Below, one piece after another: positions 23,947 through 34,019 of a DNA stretch of 36,202 nucleotides. Source of the DNA: Clostridia bacterium (GTDB taxonomy: Bacteria; Bacillota; Clostridia; Oscillospirales; CAG-272); NCBI GenBank assembly GCA_017454675.1, contig JAFTCN010000039.1, positions 1 through 36,202 on the forward strand, read 5' to 3'. The stretch's first letter is position 1. Each line of letters opens with the position of its first letter. The notes under the pieces were generated by a model, which worked only from the letters and a program-made list of their open reading frames with translations, was not told where the DNA came from and searched no databases. Position numbers and translations under genes: made by a program.

Positions 23947-24888
23947 ATGTCAAAAACAGCAACAAAAGCTGTCTCCCGAAAGGACATGACCAGAGCCCAG
24001 TGGACCTGGAAAGAGATGAAGCGCAACAAGGTCGGATATCTCATGATAGCGCCCTTCATGCTCGTCTTTCTGCTCTTCACGGTCGCTCCGGTCCTTGTGT
24101 CCATGGTCATCAGCTTCACAGACTTCAACCTGCTGCAGGTTCCCCATATCGTCTGGCTGGACAATTACATCAGGCTTTTCCTGGATGACGACATCTTCCT
24201 TCTTGCGGTGAAGAACACATTCATCTTCGCCGGCATCGTCGGCCCCGCTTCATACCTCATGTCGTTCATGGTCGCCTGGTTCATCAACGAGCTCGAACCC
24301 AAGGTGAGAGCAGTCGTGACACTTATATTCTACGCACCGTCGATCTCCGGTCAGGTCTACCTCATCTGGGGTACGCTGTTCTCGGGAGACTCGTACGGCT
24401 GGGTGAACGCCACACTGCTCAACCTCGGTTTGATCAACGAAGAGATCCAGTTCTTCGAGGATGCCAAATACGTAATGCCGCTGTGTATCGTCGTTGCCCT
24501 GTGGACCTCGCTCGGCACCGCCTTCCTCTCGTTCATCGCGGGACTCCAGGGCGTCGACCACACCCTTTATGAGGCCGGAGCGGTCGACGGCGTTCGCAAC
24601 AGGTGGCAGGAACTCTGGTATATCACCCTTCCCACGATGAGACCTCAGCTGATGTTCGGCGCCATCATGTCGATCACCTCCTCATTCGGCTTCGGCGGAG
24701 TCGTCGATGCTCTCTGCGGAAACCCGTCGGTCGACTATTGCGCATGGACGATCATGCACCACCTCAACGACTACGGCGGCGCGCGTTTCGAGGTCGGTTA
24801 TTCCTCCGCGATCGCTGTTGTGCTCTTCGCGATAATGATGGGCGCCAACGCCCTGGTCAAGAAGCTGCTCTCAAAGGTAGGTAGATAG
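23947..24888 (+). CDS. Carbohydrate ABC transporter permease, MalF/UgpA/LplB-like (pair 1)
   Basis: A 313-residue inner-membrane protein with about six hydrophobic segments. The EAA loop that contacts the ATPase reads EAGAVDGVRNRWQELW, then ITLPTMRP. It should form a heterodimer with the product of the next gene and pass the sugar from the binding protein across the membrane. AAGGAG lies 10 bases upstream of the start. The next start is only 2 bases beyond its stop. No ATPase gene is present in the window, so a shared MsmX-type ATPase is likely. Confidence 0.92.
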   Translation: MSKTATKAVSRKDMTRAQWTWKEMKRNKVGYLMIAPFMLVFLLFTVAPVLVSMVISFTDFNLLQVPHIVWLDNYIRLFLDDDIFLLAVKNTFIFAGIVGPASYLMSFMVAWFINELEPKVRAVVTLIFYAPSISGQVYLIWGTLFSGDSYGWVNATLLNLGLINEEIQFFEDAKYVMPLCIVVALWTSLGTAFLSFIAGLQGVDHTLYEAGAVDGVRNRWQELWYITLPTMRPQLMFGAIMSITSSFGFGGVVDALCGNPSVDYCAWTIMHHLNDYGGARFEVGYSSAIAVVLFAIMMGANALVKKLLSKVGR

Positions 24889-24890
24889 TT

Positions 24891-25763
24891 ATGGCAAGAC
24901 TTAGAACAAGAAAACATAAAGTCGTGCTGAACCGGTCGGCCGGAGGCGACGCCGGTATCACTTTCATACTTGTACTCCTCGGAGCCTTCATGTTCCTCCC
25001 GATGCTCTACGTCATTATGCAGGCTCTCAAGCCGCTCGACGAGCTCTGGATGTTCCCTCCCAGATTCTATGTCGTGAACCCCACGTTCCGCAACTTCAAG
25101 GATCTGTTCGTGCTCATGAACACCTCATGGGTGCCCTTCTCGCGATACATCTTCAACACCGTATTCATCACGGTATTCGGTACGGTCGGAAACCTCTTCT
25201 GCGGTTCGATGGCCGCCTACGCCTACTCGAAGGTGGCTTTCCCCGGCCGCAAGTGGATGTTCAAGGCCGTAAGATCGTCCCTGATGTTCCACAAGACGGT
25301 CACCGCCGTCACGAACTTCATCATCATGAGCGCGCTGCACATGGTCGACACCTACTGGGCTCTGATCATCCCGGCGTTCGGCCACACCCTCGGGCTCTAC
25401 CTGATGAAGCAGTTCATGGAATCGAACGTCACCGATGCCGTACTTGAGTCGGCCCGACTCGACGGCGCTTCCGAATTCCGCACATTCTGGTCGATAGCGA
25501 TGCCGATGGTCAAGCCCGCCTGGCTGACGCTGATCATCTACAGCTTCCAGGATCTGTGGAACGCCGGCGCCTCGATCTACATCCATTCGGAGCAGCTCAA
25601 GTCGTTCAACTACGCGATACACCAGATCACGGCCGGCGGTATCAAGCGTGCCGGCGCTTCGGCGGCCGCGACCGTCATCATGATGATGGTCCCGATAACG
25701 GTATTCATCATCACCCAGTCGAACATCATCGAGACGATGGGTTCGAGCGGAATGAAGGACTGA
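24891..25763 (+). CDS. Carbohydrate ABC transporter permease, MalG/UgpE-like (pair 1)
   Basis: A 290-residue membrane protein with about six hydrophobic segments, of normal length for its family. The EAA loop is ESARLDGASEFRTFWS, then IAMPMVKP. The N-terminus starts with a basic stretch (RLRTRKHKVV) on the cytoplasmic side. It partners with the preceding MalF-like permease, whose stop is 2 bases upstream, so the two should be translated together. The NHL/Yip1 gene follows after 27 bp. Confidence 0.92.
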   Translation: MARLRTRKHKVVLNRSAGGDAGITFILVLLGAFMFLPMLYVIMQALKPLDELWMFPPRFYVVNPTFRNFKDLFVLMNTSWVPFSRYIFNTVFITVFGTVGNLFCGSMAAYAYSKVAFPGRKWMFKAVRSSLMFHKTVTAVTNFIIMSALHMVDTYWALIIPAFGHTLGLYLMKQFMESNVTDAVLESARLDGASEFRTFWSIAMPMVKPAWLTLIIYSFQDLWNAGASIYIHSEQLKSFNYAIHQITAGGIKRAGASAAATVIMMMVPITVFIITQSNIIETMGSSGMKD

Positions 25764-25790
25764 CTGACGGAAGGGGAGGAAAGAAACAGG

Positions 25791-27938
25791 ATGATTAGTA
25801 ACGGAAAGAAATTCGCGGCTGTCATCGCGGTAGTTCTCCTTGCCGTTACGGTGCTTGCGGTCCCGGTAAGCGCGGGCCGCACATACCAGACATACACGTA
25901 CTCGATCGACGGCACCGCGCTCCATTCACCGGACGCCTACACGCCCCTGATGGCCATCGACAGCACGTATATGGGCCTTGAGAAGAACCTCGACAGCCCC
26001 AGCGACCTGCTCGTGGACAAGAACGACAACGTTTACATCGCCGACAAGGCGAACAACCGGATAGTCGTTCTCGACAGGTATTTCAAACTCAAATTCGAGA
26101 TCTCGAAATTCACCAACGACCAGGGCATCCCCGACTCGCTGAACGCCCCCTCGGGAGCATATGTCACCGACGATACGATCTACGTTGCTGATACCAACCA
26201 GAACCGCATCGTGACATTCGACCTTGAAGGCAAATTCATCAAGGTCATCCCCGAGCCCGAATCCAGCCTGTTCGACACCGGCAGCGTTTACAAGCCGGTC
26301 GCCCTCGTCGTCGACGACTACAACAGGATCTACGTCGTGTCCTCGACGACCTATCAGGGCATCATCGTCATGGATGACGACGGCACCTTCATCTCCTTCA
26401 TCGGAGCTCAGAAGGTCACGATCTCGGCATGGGACAAGCTCTGGCGCAAACTCATGACAAAAGACCAGAAGGCGCAGAGCGCTTCCTACATCTCCACCGA
26501 GTTCAACAATATCGATATGAATGACAAGGGTTTCATTTATATCACCACTTCTTCGATTCCCGACAACAAGGTCGCCAGCGCCATAAGGAGCAAGACCTCA
26601 TCCGGAGACTACCTGCCCGTCAAGATGCTCAACAAGTCCGGGCACGAAGTCATGATGAGAAACGGCTTCTGGCCGCCCGCCGGCGAGATCGAATTCAACG
26701 GCTCGCGTTCCGACGGCTCGATAAACGGCGTTTCCAAGATCGTCGACGTTGCGGTCGGACCCGAGTACACATGGTCGATCATCGACTCGAAGCGTCAGAA
26801 GGTATTCACCTACGATGAACAGGGCAACCTGCTCTTCGCCTTCGGCGACTCGGGCTCGCAGCTCGGCAACCTCGTCAGCATCACATCCATCTGCTACATG
26901 TCAGACAGCCGCATGCTGATCCTCGACGCCACCAACAAGAACATTACCGTATATCAGCGCGAGCCTTACGGCGACATTCTTATCACGGCTCTGAAGAACC
27001 AGAACGACCGTCAGTACGACAAGGCGATCGACGACTGGACCGAGATCCTCAAGAGGAACTCCAACTTCGACGTCGCTTATATCGGAATCGCCGACGCGCT
27101 CTACCGCAACGGCGAATTCACCGAGGCCCTTGACTACTACAAGGCGGCGTACGCGACCGACGGCTGGTCCGACTCCTTCAAGGAGATACGCAAGGACTGG
27201 ATCTCAAAGTACATCCTCCTGATCCCTGTGATCATCATAGCGATCATAGCAGCGGTGTTCTTCTTCTTCAGATTCGCCGGAAAGGTGAACAAGAGAGCCG
27301 AGACCTCGGGAACGAAGCGCACCTTCGGAGAGGAACTGCTCTTCGCCTTCCACCTGATCTTCCACCCGTTCGACGGCTACTGGGACCTCAAGCATGAGAA
27401 GCGCGGATCGGTAAGAGCGGCGCTGGTCTATCTGGCGCTCGCGATCATTGCTGTCTTCTACCAGGAGATCGGTTCGGGGTATCTGGTGAATCCCCAGGGC
27501 TACTACTCCGGATTTGCCTGGAGCGCGATGGGCGTTATCGTCCCCTTCCTGCTCTGGGTGGTCGGAAACTGGTGCCTTACGACACTGTTCGACGGCGAAG
27601 GGAACTTCAAGGACATCTTCGTGGCGACAGCCTACGCGCTGGTCCCGATCCCGCTGGCCATCATCCCCACGACGCTCTTCTCGAACATCGCGCTCAAGCA
27701 GGAGCTCGACATTATCTCGTTTATCAACACCGTCGCCCTGATCTGGACTTTCCTCCTGATCTTCGTCGGCATGATGGTGACGCACGATTATACAATAGGA
27801 AAGAACTTTATCACAACGATAGGCACGATCGTCGCAATGGCTTTCATAATGTTCGTCGCGATACTCTTCACGACGCTCGTCGGAAAGATCGTGAGCTTCA
27901 TCACGAACATATTCGTCGAGATCAACTACCGACTGTAA
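25791..27938 (+). CDS. NHL-repeat, TPR and Yip1-domain membrane fusion protein
   Basis: A 715-residue protein. A signal peptide (about 1-28, ending VSA) is followed by an NHL-type beta-propeller (about 45-405) with repeats such as DNVYIADKANNRIVVLD and DTIYVADTNQNRIVTFD. A TPR-like helical segment follows (about 410-465: YDKAIDDWTEILKRN, then FTEALDYYKAAY). A membrane helix (about 474-496) leads to a Yip1-family domain with four to five hydrophobic segments (about 514-715). The propeller and TPR should therefore face outside, tethered to a Yip1 membrane part. The role is unknown. Its place between a permease pair and a secreted giant suggests a scaffold or sensor for the import system (inference). 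The ribosome site is GGGGAGGAAAG. Confidence 0.85.
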   Translation: MISNGKKFAAVIAVVLLAVTVLAVPVSAGRTYQTYTYSIDGTALHSPDAYTPLMAIDSTYMGLEKNLDSPSDLLVDKNDNVYIADKANNRIVVLDRYFKLKFEISKFTNDQGIPDSLNAPSGAYVTDDTIYVADTNQNRIVTFDLEGKFIKVIPEPESSLFDTGSVYKPVALVVDDYNRIYVVSSTTYQGIIVMDDDGTFISFIGAQKVTISAWDKLWRKLMTKDQKAQSASYISTEFNNIDMNDKGFIYITTSSIPDNKVASAIRSKTSSGDYLPVKMLNKSGHEVMMRNGFWPPAGEIEFNGSRSDGSINGVSKIVDVAVGPEYTWSIIDSKRQKVFTYDEQGNLLFAFGDSGSQLGNLVSITSICYMSDSRMLILDATNKNITVYQREPYGDILITALKNQNDRQYDKAIDDWTEILKRNSNFDVAYIGIADALYRNGEFTEALDYYKAAYATDGWSDSFKEIRKDWISKYILLIPVIIIAIIAAVFFFFRFAGKVNKRAETSGTKRTFGEELLFAFHLIFHPFDGYWDLKHEKRGSVRAALVYLALAIIAVFYQEIGSGYLVNPQGYYSGFAWSAMGVIVPFLLWVVGNWCLTTLFDGEGNFKDIFVATAYALVPIPLAIIPTTLFSNIALKQELDIISFINTVALIWTFLLIFVGMMVTHDYTIGKNFITTIGTIVAMAFIMFVAILFTTLVGKIVSFITNIFVEINYRL

Positions 27939-27956
27939 AGAGAGGAGGAGAATGAT

Positions 27957-30900
27957 ATGAAAAAAGTATTTGTATACGCTCTGACCGTTCTTCTGCTCTT
28001 CAGTATGCTGGCTGTCGACGCCGGAGCGTACGCGGTCGACCTTATATTCGAGGTCGATTCACAGACCAAAAAGCCCACCGATGAGATCGACTACGAAGCG
28101 ACTGTAGCCCAGTACCTCTCGCTCGAATTCGCCACCGCCGAGGAAAAACTCGAGACGATGGAGATGATGATGGAGAAGGACGGCTACCAGCTGTGGGTAG
28201 ACGAACTCACCGGCGAGGTCGCCACCAAAGACCTGGCCTCGGGTCAGATCCTCTTCTCGAACCCCTACGACATAGGGGCCACGTATCCCGCAAAGAAGGG
28301 ACCGTCGGATTCGACCAAGAAGAAGATCATGTCCCAGGTCATGATCCGTTACGTTGACAACGACACCGAAAAGGAATTCTATTCCTTCGAAGAGTCGGCT
28401 ATGCGCGGACAGATCAAGATCAAGAACATCAAGAACGGTATAAGAGTCGAGTACAGCATCGGACGCGAGGAGACCAGAATGCTGGTCCCGAAGGTCATCG
28501 AGAGGGAAAGATTCGAGACCGTCATACTCGATTCCTTCGCGGCCGAGATCAACGAGATCTCCGCCGAGTCCGGACTCGTCCAGATCGAATGGAGAGACTA
28601 CAACCAGCTCACCAAGCGCACCCAGGCGATCTACGATTCGGGCAACTCGCTCTGGTTCAACTTCAACCAGCTGCGCGCCTACTATCTGCTGAAGGCGGCA
28701 GACAACTGCGCCACAGCACGTGAAAAAGCTTCTCTGTACGCCGCTTATCCGATCTGCAAGAAGATGGACGTCTACGTGTTCGCCACCGACTCCACCAACA
28801 CAGAGACGATGAGGATAGAGAACTACATCAAGACCTATGTCCCGACATACACCTACGAGCAGCTCGAATACGACCACGCCCTGACCGAGTACGAAGGCTC
28901 CGACAAGAACCCCGCGCTCTTCAAGATGGCCCTCGAGTATTCGCTCGACAAATGGGGCATGACCGTCAGACTTCCCGTCAACGGCCTGCGTTTCGATGAA
29001 TCGCTCTATCAGCTGGTCTACATCAGCGTCCTGCCTTACATGGGCGCCGGAGGCAACTACCTCCTCGGCAAGAGCGACGAGAAATTCACCGGATTCAACT
29101 TCTTCCCCGACGGATCGGGCACTCTCTTCCGCCACGAAGACCTTGCGACCGGCAACACCACGACCATCAACGCAAAAGTCTACGGCATGGACTTCGCGTA
29201 CAACAACATCACCGGTTCACACACCGAAGTCGTACGCTACCCCGTATTCGGTATAGTTTCAAACTATCACGATATCCGCACGCAGACCGAAAAGCAGCTC
29301 GTCACCGAAGAGATGAGAGACCCGACTACCGGAGAGCTCATAGCAGAGGCCGAGTATGAGGATGTCGAGACTGAATACACCTACAACGAGGACCGCGGGT
29401 TCGTCGCTGTGATCGAGGAAGGCGACGCCCTTGCCGAGCTTTCCACCTACCACGCCGGGTCGCTCAGCAAGTACAACACGATCAACATGCTGTTCTACCC
29501 GCGTCCCAAAGACTCATACAACCTGGCAAACGCCATTTCGGTCGGCGCCAACGCGACCTGGACCGTCGTAAGCTCCAGAAAGTACGTCGGCAACTACAAG
29601 ATCAGATACATAATGCTGACCGACGACACCATCGCCAAGGAGAAGGGAATAGAGAAATACTACTCCCCGACCTGGATGGGCATGGCGAGCGCCTACCGCG
29701 ACTATCTGTATTCCACCGGAGACCTTTCCGCCCTCGAGCAGAAGGATATCAAGGAAGATATCCCGGCCTACATCGAGACCTTCGGTACCATCGAGACACA
29801 GGAAAAGATCATGTCTCTCCCAGTAGATGTCATGACGCCCCTGTCGTCCTTCGAGGATATCAAGACGATGTACGACGAGCTCTCCGCCGCGGGTGTGGGC
29901 AACATCAAGTTCAAACTCACCGGCTACGCCAACGGAGGCATGTTCGCCTCGATCCCGTACAACCTCAAATGGGAAAAGGCCGTAGGCGGGAAGAAGGGCT
30001 ATACCGACCTCGTTGATTACGCCAACGAGAAGGGATTCCAGGTATTCCCCGACTTCGACTTCGCGTATGTCAGATCGAGCACCAATACGATGTTCGACGG
30101 TCTGCGTCTGAAGCAGCACATCGTTAAGTCGATCAACAACACTTATATGTCGAGAAGATACTACAGCGCGACGCGCCAGACGATGTTCGGACGCTACGAG
30201 CTCGCCGTATCGTCGGCATATTACGCTCATTTCTACGAGAAACTCTCCGAGAATCTCAGCAAGTACTACAAAGACGGAGTGAGGTCCACGATCTCGATCG
30301 GAACCCTCGGCACCGCCCTTAACTCGGACTTCGACGAGGACGAGCCTTACAACCGCGAAGACTCGAAGGCCTCGACGATCGAGGCTGTGGCGGCTCTCAG
30401 CGAGAAGTTCGACGACGTCATGACGGAAGGCGCCAACGCCTACACATGGAAGTACGTCGACTACATCGTCAACACTCCTCTCGATTCGAGCCGCTATACC
30501 AGATCGAGCGCTTCGGTGCCCTTCATCGGCGTCGTGCTCCACGGCAGCAAACAGTTTGCCGGCACCCCGCTGAACATGGAAGGCAACATAGGCTACAGCC
30601 TGCTGAAGGCCATCGAGAACGGTTCCGGCGTGTACTTCGTGCTCTGCTATCAGAATTACGCGAAACTCAAGGAGAACATGATACTGAGCCAGTACTACTC
30701 GGTCAGATACGACATCCTCAAGGACGATATCGTAAGATACTACAAGCTTGTCAACGACCTGACCAAGGACCTGCAGCTCACTCTCATCTCCTCGCATGAA
30801 TTCCTCATCGGCGAACGGATTCCCGACGCGGACGAGATAGAAGCCGACAAGGAAGCCGCCGCAAAGGCGCTTGCCGAAGAGCTTGCCGCCGCTGCCGCTG

Positions 30901-33900
30901 CCGAGGAGAAGGCCAGGATCGCCAGCCTCCTCAACGGACGCGTATACGCATCCGACAACTCCGACAACTACCTCACCCAGGTCAGGGGCTTCTATGAGCA
31001 GGCCGTCGCCAACGACGTAGGTTCCTGCTCTGTGGCGGTGAACGGAAACGTCACTGTCACCAAGGGCATGAAGACGCTCGTCAACGAGGTCATCGCAGCC
31101 AACGAAGTGAAGGCTGACGCCCAGAAGAAAAACGACGAAAAGCTTCACGAGAAGGAATTCAGAGCCGCCATCCTCGAAGCCTGGACCGAGATCTACAATC
31201 CGTTCAGCAAGTTCATGTCGACTTCGGCAAACGGCATCTACGCCGGACTGCTGAACACTCTTGACCGTTCCGAGACCACTCTTGCCAACAACAGGGCGAC
31301 TCTCGAGACCAGAAAGGCCAACTACGAGACCGCGAAGGAAAAGGCATACACCGACGGTATAGCCGAGATCGCTAAGCTGCTCGCTGCCTACAAGGCCGCG
31401 CCGACAGACGAGAATCTCACCGCGCTGACCACCGTTTCCGGTAATGTTGCCGACGCCGAGAGGTACGTGGCCCTCACTGATGAGATCAAAGAGGCCGACA
31501 CCGCTCTCGCGGCGTTCAAGACCGCATATCTCACGAGCGGAGAGTACACGACGCTGAACGCGGCGAAGAAAGCCGCCGACGAGGCCTACAAGGCCGCGCA
31601 GGCAGCCGACAGCGCAAAGACCAAGGCTTATGAGACCACCGCCGCCGTGACCGACGGCAAGACCGAGGCCGAGGTCGCCGAGGCACAGGCGTACGTCGCC
31701 GCCAAGAAAGCTCTTGCCGACGCACAGGCGGAACTCAAGACCCGCACGAACGTCGTGAAGACGATGCTTTCGAGCTCGACGAAGGCACTCGCCGACCTGT
31801 CCGAGGGCAGCGACGAATACGCGCAGCTCCAGAAACTCATCGCCGATGCAACGGCCGAGAGCGAAGCCCTCGCCGATCCCTCTAACACATCCAACCCCTA
31901 CACGGCAGCCGTGATCAGCGCGCAGGCGGCTCTTGACGCCTTCACGCCCGATTCCGCGTCTGCCAAGGCCGCCGCGGACGCCGCCGACAAGGCCCTCAAG
32001 GACTATGTCGCGAACTACGCGGAGACTTACACGACATCGCCCGCTTACGTCGCCGCCGAAAACAGCAGGAACGCGAAGCAGGCCGAGCTTGAAAATCTCG
32101 AAGCGAAATTCAGATCTCTCTCTCCGCTCGAAGGACTGGTCAAGGCCTTCTCCGATGCCTACGAGAAGAGACTCGACTTCCAGATGCAGCGTACAGCTCT
32201 CGAGACCGGATACTACACGACAGCCGAATACAAGCGCCTGAAGAACGAGGCCGACGCCGCGTCTCTCGCGCTTGACGAGGTCGCCGCGAAGCTCACGGCC
32301 GCCAAAGAGACCGACAGCGACTATCTGAGGCTCACGAAGACGCTCGAAGAGAAGCAGAAGGCTCTTGAGGCATTTACGCTCGAATACCAGTCTTCGGCTG
32401 CTTACGAGGTCCTTAAGGGAGAAGTCGACAAGTATCAGGCCGAGCTCGACGAGCTCTCCGCGTCCTATGAGAGCAGCGAAGAGTACAAGAAACTCAAGGA
32501 GGCGTTCGACGCCGCCGAGGCCGACTACGAAGCCAAGAGCGCCGACATACTCGGTGCGGCCGAAGGGAAGTCCTTCACCCTCACCGACGCTTACAGGACT
32601 TCGCTGAAATCCTCAATGGAAAAATACGCTGAAGCCAAGGCCGCCCTCGATATCTACGTAGATGCCGCGACTCTCGAGATCACCGGATCCGACGAATACA
32701 AGAAAGCGGCTTCCGAACTCGAGAAGGCGCAGACGGCGGAGAAGGCGTTCATCGACAACTTCCAGGCGGAACTCGACGCCGCTGCCGATGCATCCAAGAG
32801 TGAAGAGAAGCCCGAAGAGACAGTCGGCGGAAGATACGCCATCGCGCTTGACGAGTACAAGAACGCCCAGAAGTATCTCGATTTCTTCGAGGGCAAGACA
32901 GCGGTCCCGTCAACGGTCAAAGATGCTGTCGTGTTCTCCGAAAAGATAAAGGCTAACAGCGAATACGTCGCCGCCAACACCGCAAAGACCAAGGCTGCCG
33001 ACACACTCCTGGCCTTCACCGTCGGTTACACCTCGAGCGTTAAGGCCACCGATCCGTCGTCGATCACCGACGCCGGAATCAGGGAAGCCAACGCCAAGTA
33101 CGCAGAACTCACCGCGGCATACAACGCAGCCAACGACGAACTCAACGCGGCCACCGCCGACATGAGGGCGTTCAGTCCCGCGCTGTTCTCCTCGCTCAAC
33201 ACCTACTACACCGCGGTCACGACCGTCAGAAACGCCGAGCTCACTGTTTCAAACAACACAAAGATCCTCGACGTCAGCGACTACAAGGCAAAATACGAGA
33301 ACGACAACAAGACCTTCTCTGTGGTGACCGAAGAATTCAACGCGGCCACCGAGGCCTCCAAGACTGCCGATACCGAGTTCACGGCGGCAGCTTCGGAGCT
33401 GACCAAGGCCACAAAGACGACGAACGACAGCATCAAGAACGTAAAGAACCAGATCTCCAGGATCACCACAACGATCATTCCGAGACTCAACTACTACGTA
33501 TCTTCGATGAAGCAGACGCTTTCCGACTCAAATTACGCTCTTGAGCTGATGAGCAAGAGCCCGGATTATTCCGACGCTCTCAAGGCCGACCTCCTCGAGA
33601 CCAACAAGAAAGTCATCGCCGTCGAAGCCGAAGTCAGAAAGTACTCCGACGAGACCGTAAAATCCGCCAAACACGCTCTTGAGACCGCTTCCTCGATCGT
33701 GGCAACCGACATCGAAGTCGCCGATCCGTACAACCCCGACAGCACCGTTCCGGTCCCCGGAGACGAGCCCGAGGGTGAAGAAGGCGAAAAAGACGAAGGC
33801 TACGAGTACACAAAGTACACCGACGACAGCGGCAACATCGTGGCGGTCGGATATGCGAACGGTGTATCATTCATCATCAACTACAACTTCTTCGACGTGA

Positions 33901-34004
33901 CCGTCGTCCGCGGTGAAAAGACATACACGATCCCCGCATGCGGCGGTATCAGGATCAACGCTGACGGGACCGAGGTCTCGTTCAACGCTGCCGACATCAA
34001 ATAA
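27957..34004 (+). CDS. DUF5696-like secreted giant protein with long helical repeat insertion
   Basis: A 2015-residue exported protein. The signal peptide is about residues 1-25 (ending AGAYA). Residues about 40-955 match my recollection of DUF5696 proteins, which look like TIM-barrel glycoside hydrolases: see KIKFKL-like strands near 640, FPDFDFAYV (about 697), EGANAYTWKYVDY (about 824) and VLHGSKQFAGTPLNMEG (about 860). From about 956 to 1920 the chain is Ala/Lys/Glu/Asp-rich and predicted helical, with a repeated S-x-E-Y-x-x-L signature. An acidic Pro/Glu/Gly linker follows (1922-1950), then a beta segment (VGYANGVSFIINYNFFDV) that normally sits right after the body. No sortase or S-layer anchor is visible. 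Hydrolytic activity is not proven. The gene has an AGGAGG ribosome site and lies between the Yip1 gene and permease pair 2. Confidence 0.82.
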   Translation: MKKVFVYALTVLLLFSMLAVDAGAYAVDLIFEVDSQTKKPTDEIDYEATVAQYLSLEFATAEEKLETMEMMMEKDGYQLWVDELTGEVATKDLASGQILFSNPYDIGATYPAKKGPSDSTKKKIMSQVMIRYVDNDTEKEFYSFEESAMRGQIKIKNIKNGIRVEYSIGREETRMLVPKVIERERFETVILDSFAAEINEISAESGLVQIEWRDYNQLTKRTQAIYDSGNSLWFNFNQLRAYYLLKAADNCATAREKASLYAAYPICKKMDVYVFATDSTNTETMRIENYIKTYVPTYTYEQLEYDHALTEYEGSDKNPALFKMALEYSLDKWGMTVRLPVNGLRFDESLYQLVYISVLPYMGAGGNYLLGKSDEKFTGFNFFPDGSGTLFRHEDLATGNTTTINAKVYGMDFAYNNITGSHTEVVRYPVFGIVSNYHDIRTQTEKQLVTEEMRDPTTGELIAEAEYEDVETEYTYNEDRGFVAVIEEGDALAELSTYHAGSLSKYNTINMLFYPRPKDSYNLANAISVGANATWTVVSSRKYVGNYKIRYIMLTDDTIAKEKGIEKYYSPTWMGMASAYRDYLYSTGDLSALEQKDIKEDIPAYIETFGTIETQEKIMSLPVDVMTPLSSFEDIKTMYDELSAAGVGNIKFKLTGYANGGMFASIPYNLKWEKAVGGKKGYTDLVDYANEKGFQVFPDFDFAYVRSSTNTMFDGLRLKQHIVKSINNTYMSRRYYSATRQTMFGRYELAVSSAYYAHFYEKLSENLSKYYKDGVRSTISIGTLGTALNSDFDEDEPYNREDSKASTIEAVAALSEKFDDVMTEGANAYTWKYVDYIVNTPLDSSRYTRSSASVPFIGVVLHGSKQFAGTPLNMEGNIGYSLLKAIENGSGVYFVLCYQNYAKLKENMILSQYYSVRYDILKDDIVRYYKLVNDLTKDLQLTLISSHEFLIGERIPDADEIEADKEAAAKALAEELAAAAAAEEKARIASLLNGRVYASDNSDNYLTQVRGFYEQAVANDVGSCSVAVNGNVTVTKGMKTLVNEVIAANEVKADAQKKNDEKLHEKEFRAAILEAWTEIYNPFSKFMSTSANGIYAGLLNTLDRSETTLANNRATLETRKANYETAKEKAYTDGIAEIAKLLAAYKAAPTDENLTALTTVSGNVADAERYVALTDEIKEADTALAAFKTAYLTSGEYTTLNAAKKAADEAYKAAQAADSAKTKAYETTAAVTDGKTEAEVAEAQAYVAAKKALADAQAELKTRTNVVKTMLSSSTKALADLSEGSDEYAQLQKLIADATAESEALADPSNTSNPYTAAVISAQAALDAFTPDSASAKAAADAADKALKDYVANYAETYTTSPAYVAAENSRNAKQAELENLEAKFRSLSPLEGLVKAFSDAYEKRLDFQMQRTALETGYYTTAEYKRLKNEADAASLALDEVAAKLTAAKETDSDYLRLTKTLEEKQKALEAFTLEYQSSAAYEVLKGEVDKYQAELDELSASYESSEEYKKLKEAFDAAEADYEAKSADILGAAEGKSFTLTDAYRTSLKSSMEKYAEAKAALDIYVDAATLEITGSDEYKKAASELEKAQTAEKAFIDNFQAELDAAADASKSEEKPEETVGGRYAIALDEYKNAQKYLDFFEGKTAVPSTVKDAVVFSEKIKANSEYVAANTAKTKAADTLLAFTVGYTSSVKATDPSSITDAGIREANAKYAELTAAYNAANDELNAATADMRAFSPALFSSLNTYYTAVTTVRNAELTVSNNTKILDVSDYKAKYENDNKTFSVVTEEFNAATEASKTADTEFTAAASELTKATKTTNDSIKNVKNQISRITTTIIPRLNYYVSSMKQTLSDSNYALELMSKSPDYSDALKADLLETNKKVIAVEAEVRKYSDETVKSAKHALETASSIVATDIEVADPYNPDSTVPVPGDEPEGEEGEKDEGYEYTKYTDDSGNIVAVGYANGVSFIINYNFFDVTVVRGEKTYTIPACGGIRINADGTEVSFNAADIK
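31530..33000 (+). repeat. Degenerate S-x-E-Y repeat region within the giant protein
   Basis: Protein-level repeats centred on variants of S-x-[ED]-Y-x-x-[LA] occur at about residues 1193, 1284, 1361, 1421, 1452, 1479, 1506, 1577 and 1667 (TSGEYTTL, GSDEYAQL, TSPAYVAA, TTAEYKRL, TDSDYLRL, SSAAYEVL, SSEEYKKL, GSDEYKKA, NSEYVAA). In the centre they are 27-31 residues apart, elsewhere 60-90. The DNA copies have diverged, so this is an old duplication rather than a recent tandem array. Confidence 0.65.
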
Positions 34005-34019
34005 AAGGAGGAGAGACGC

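Noticed and set aside
29514..31148. A 544-codon antisense frame within the giant gene
   Set aside because: It is explained by codon bias of the sense gene, with no motif and no promoter.
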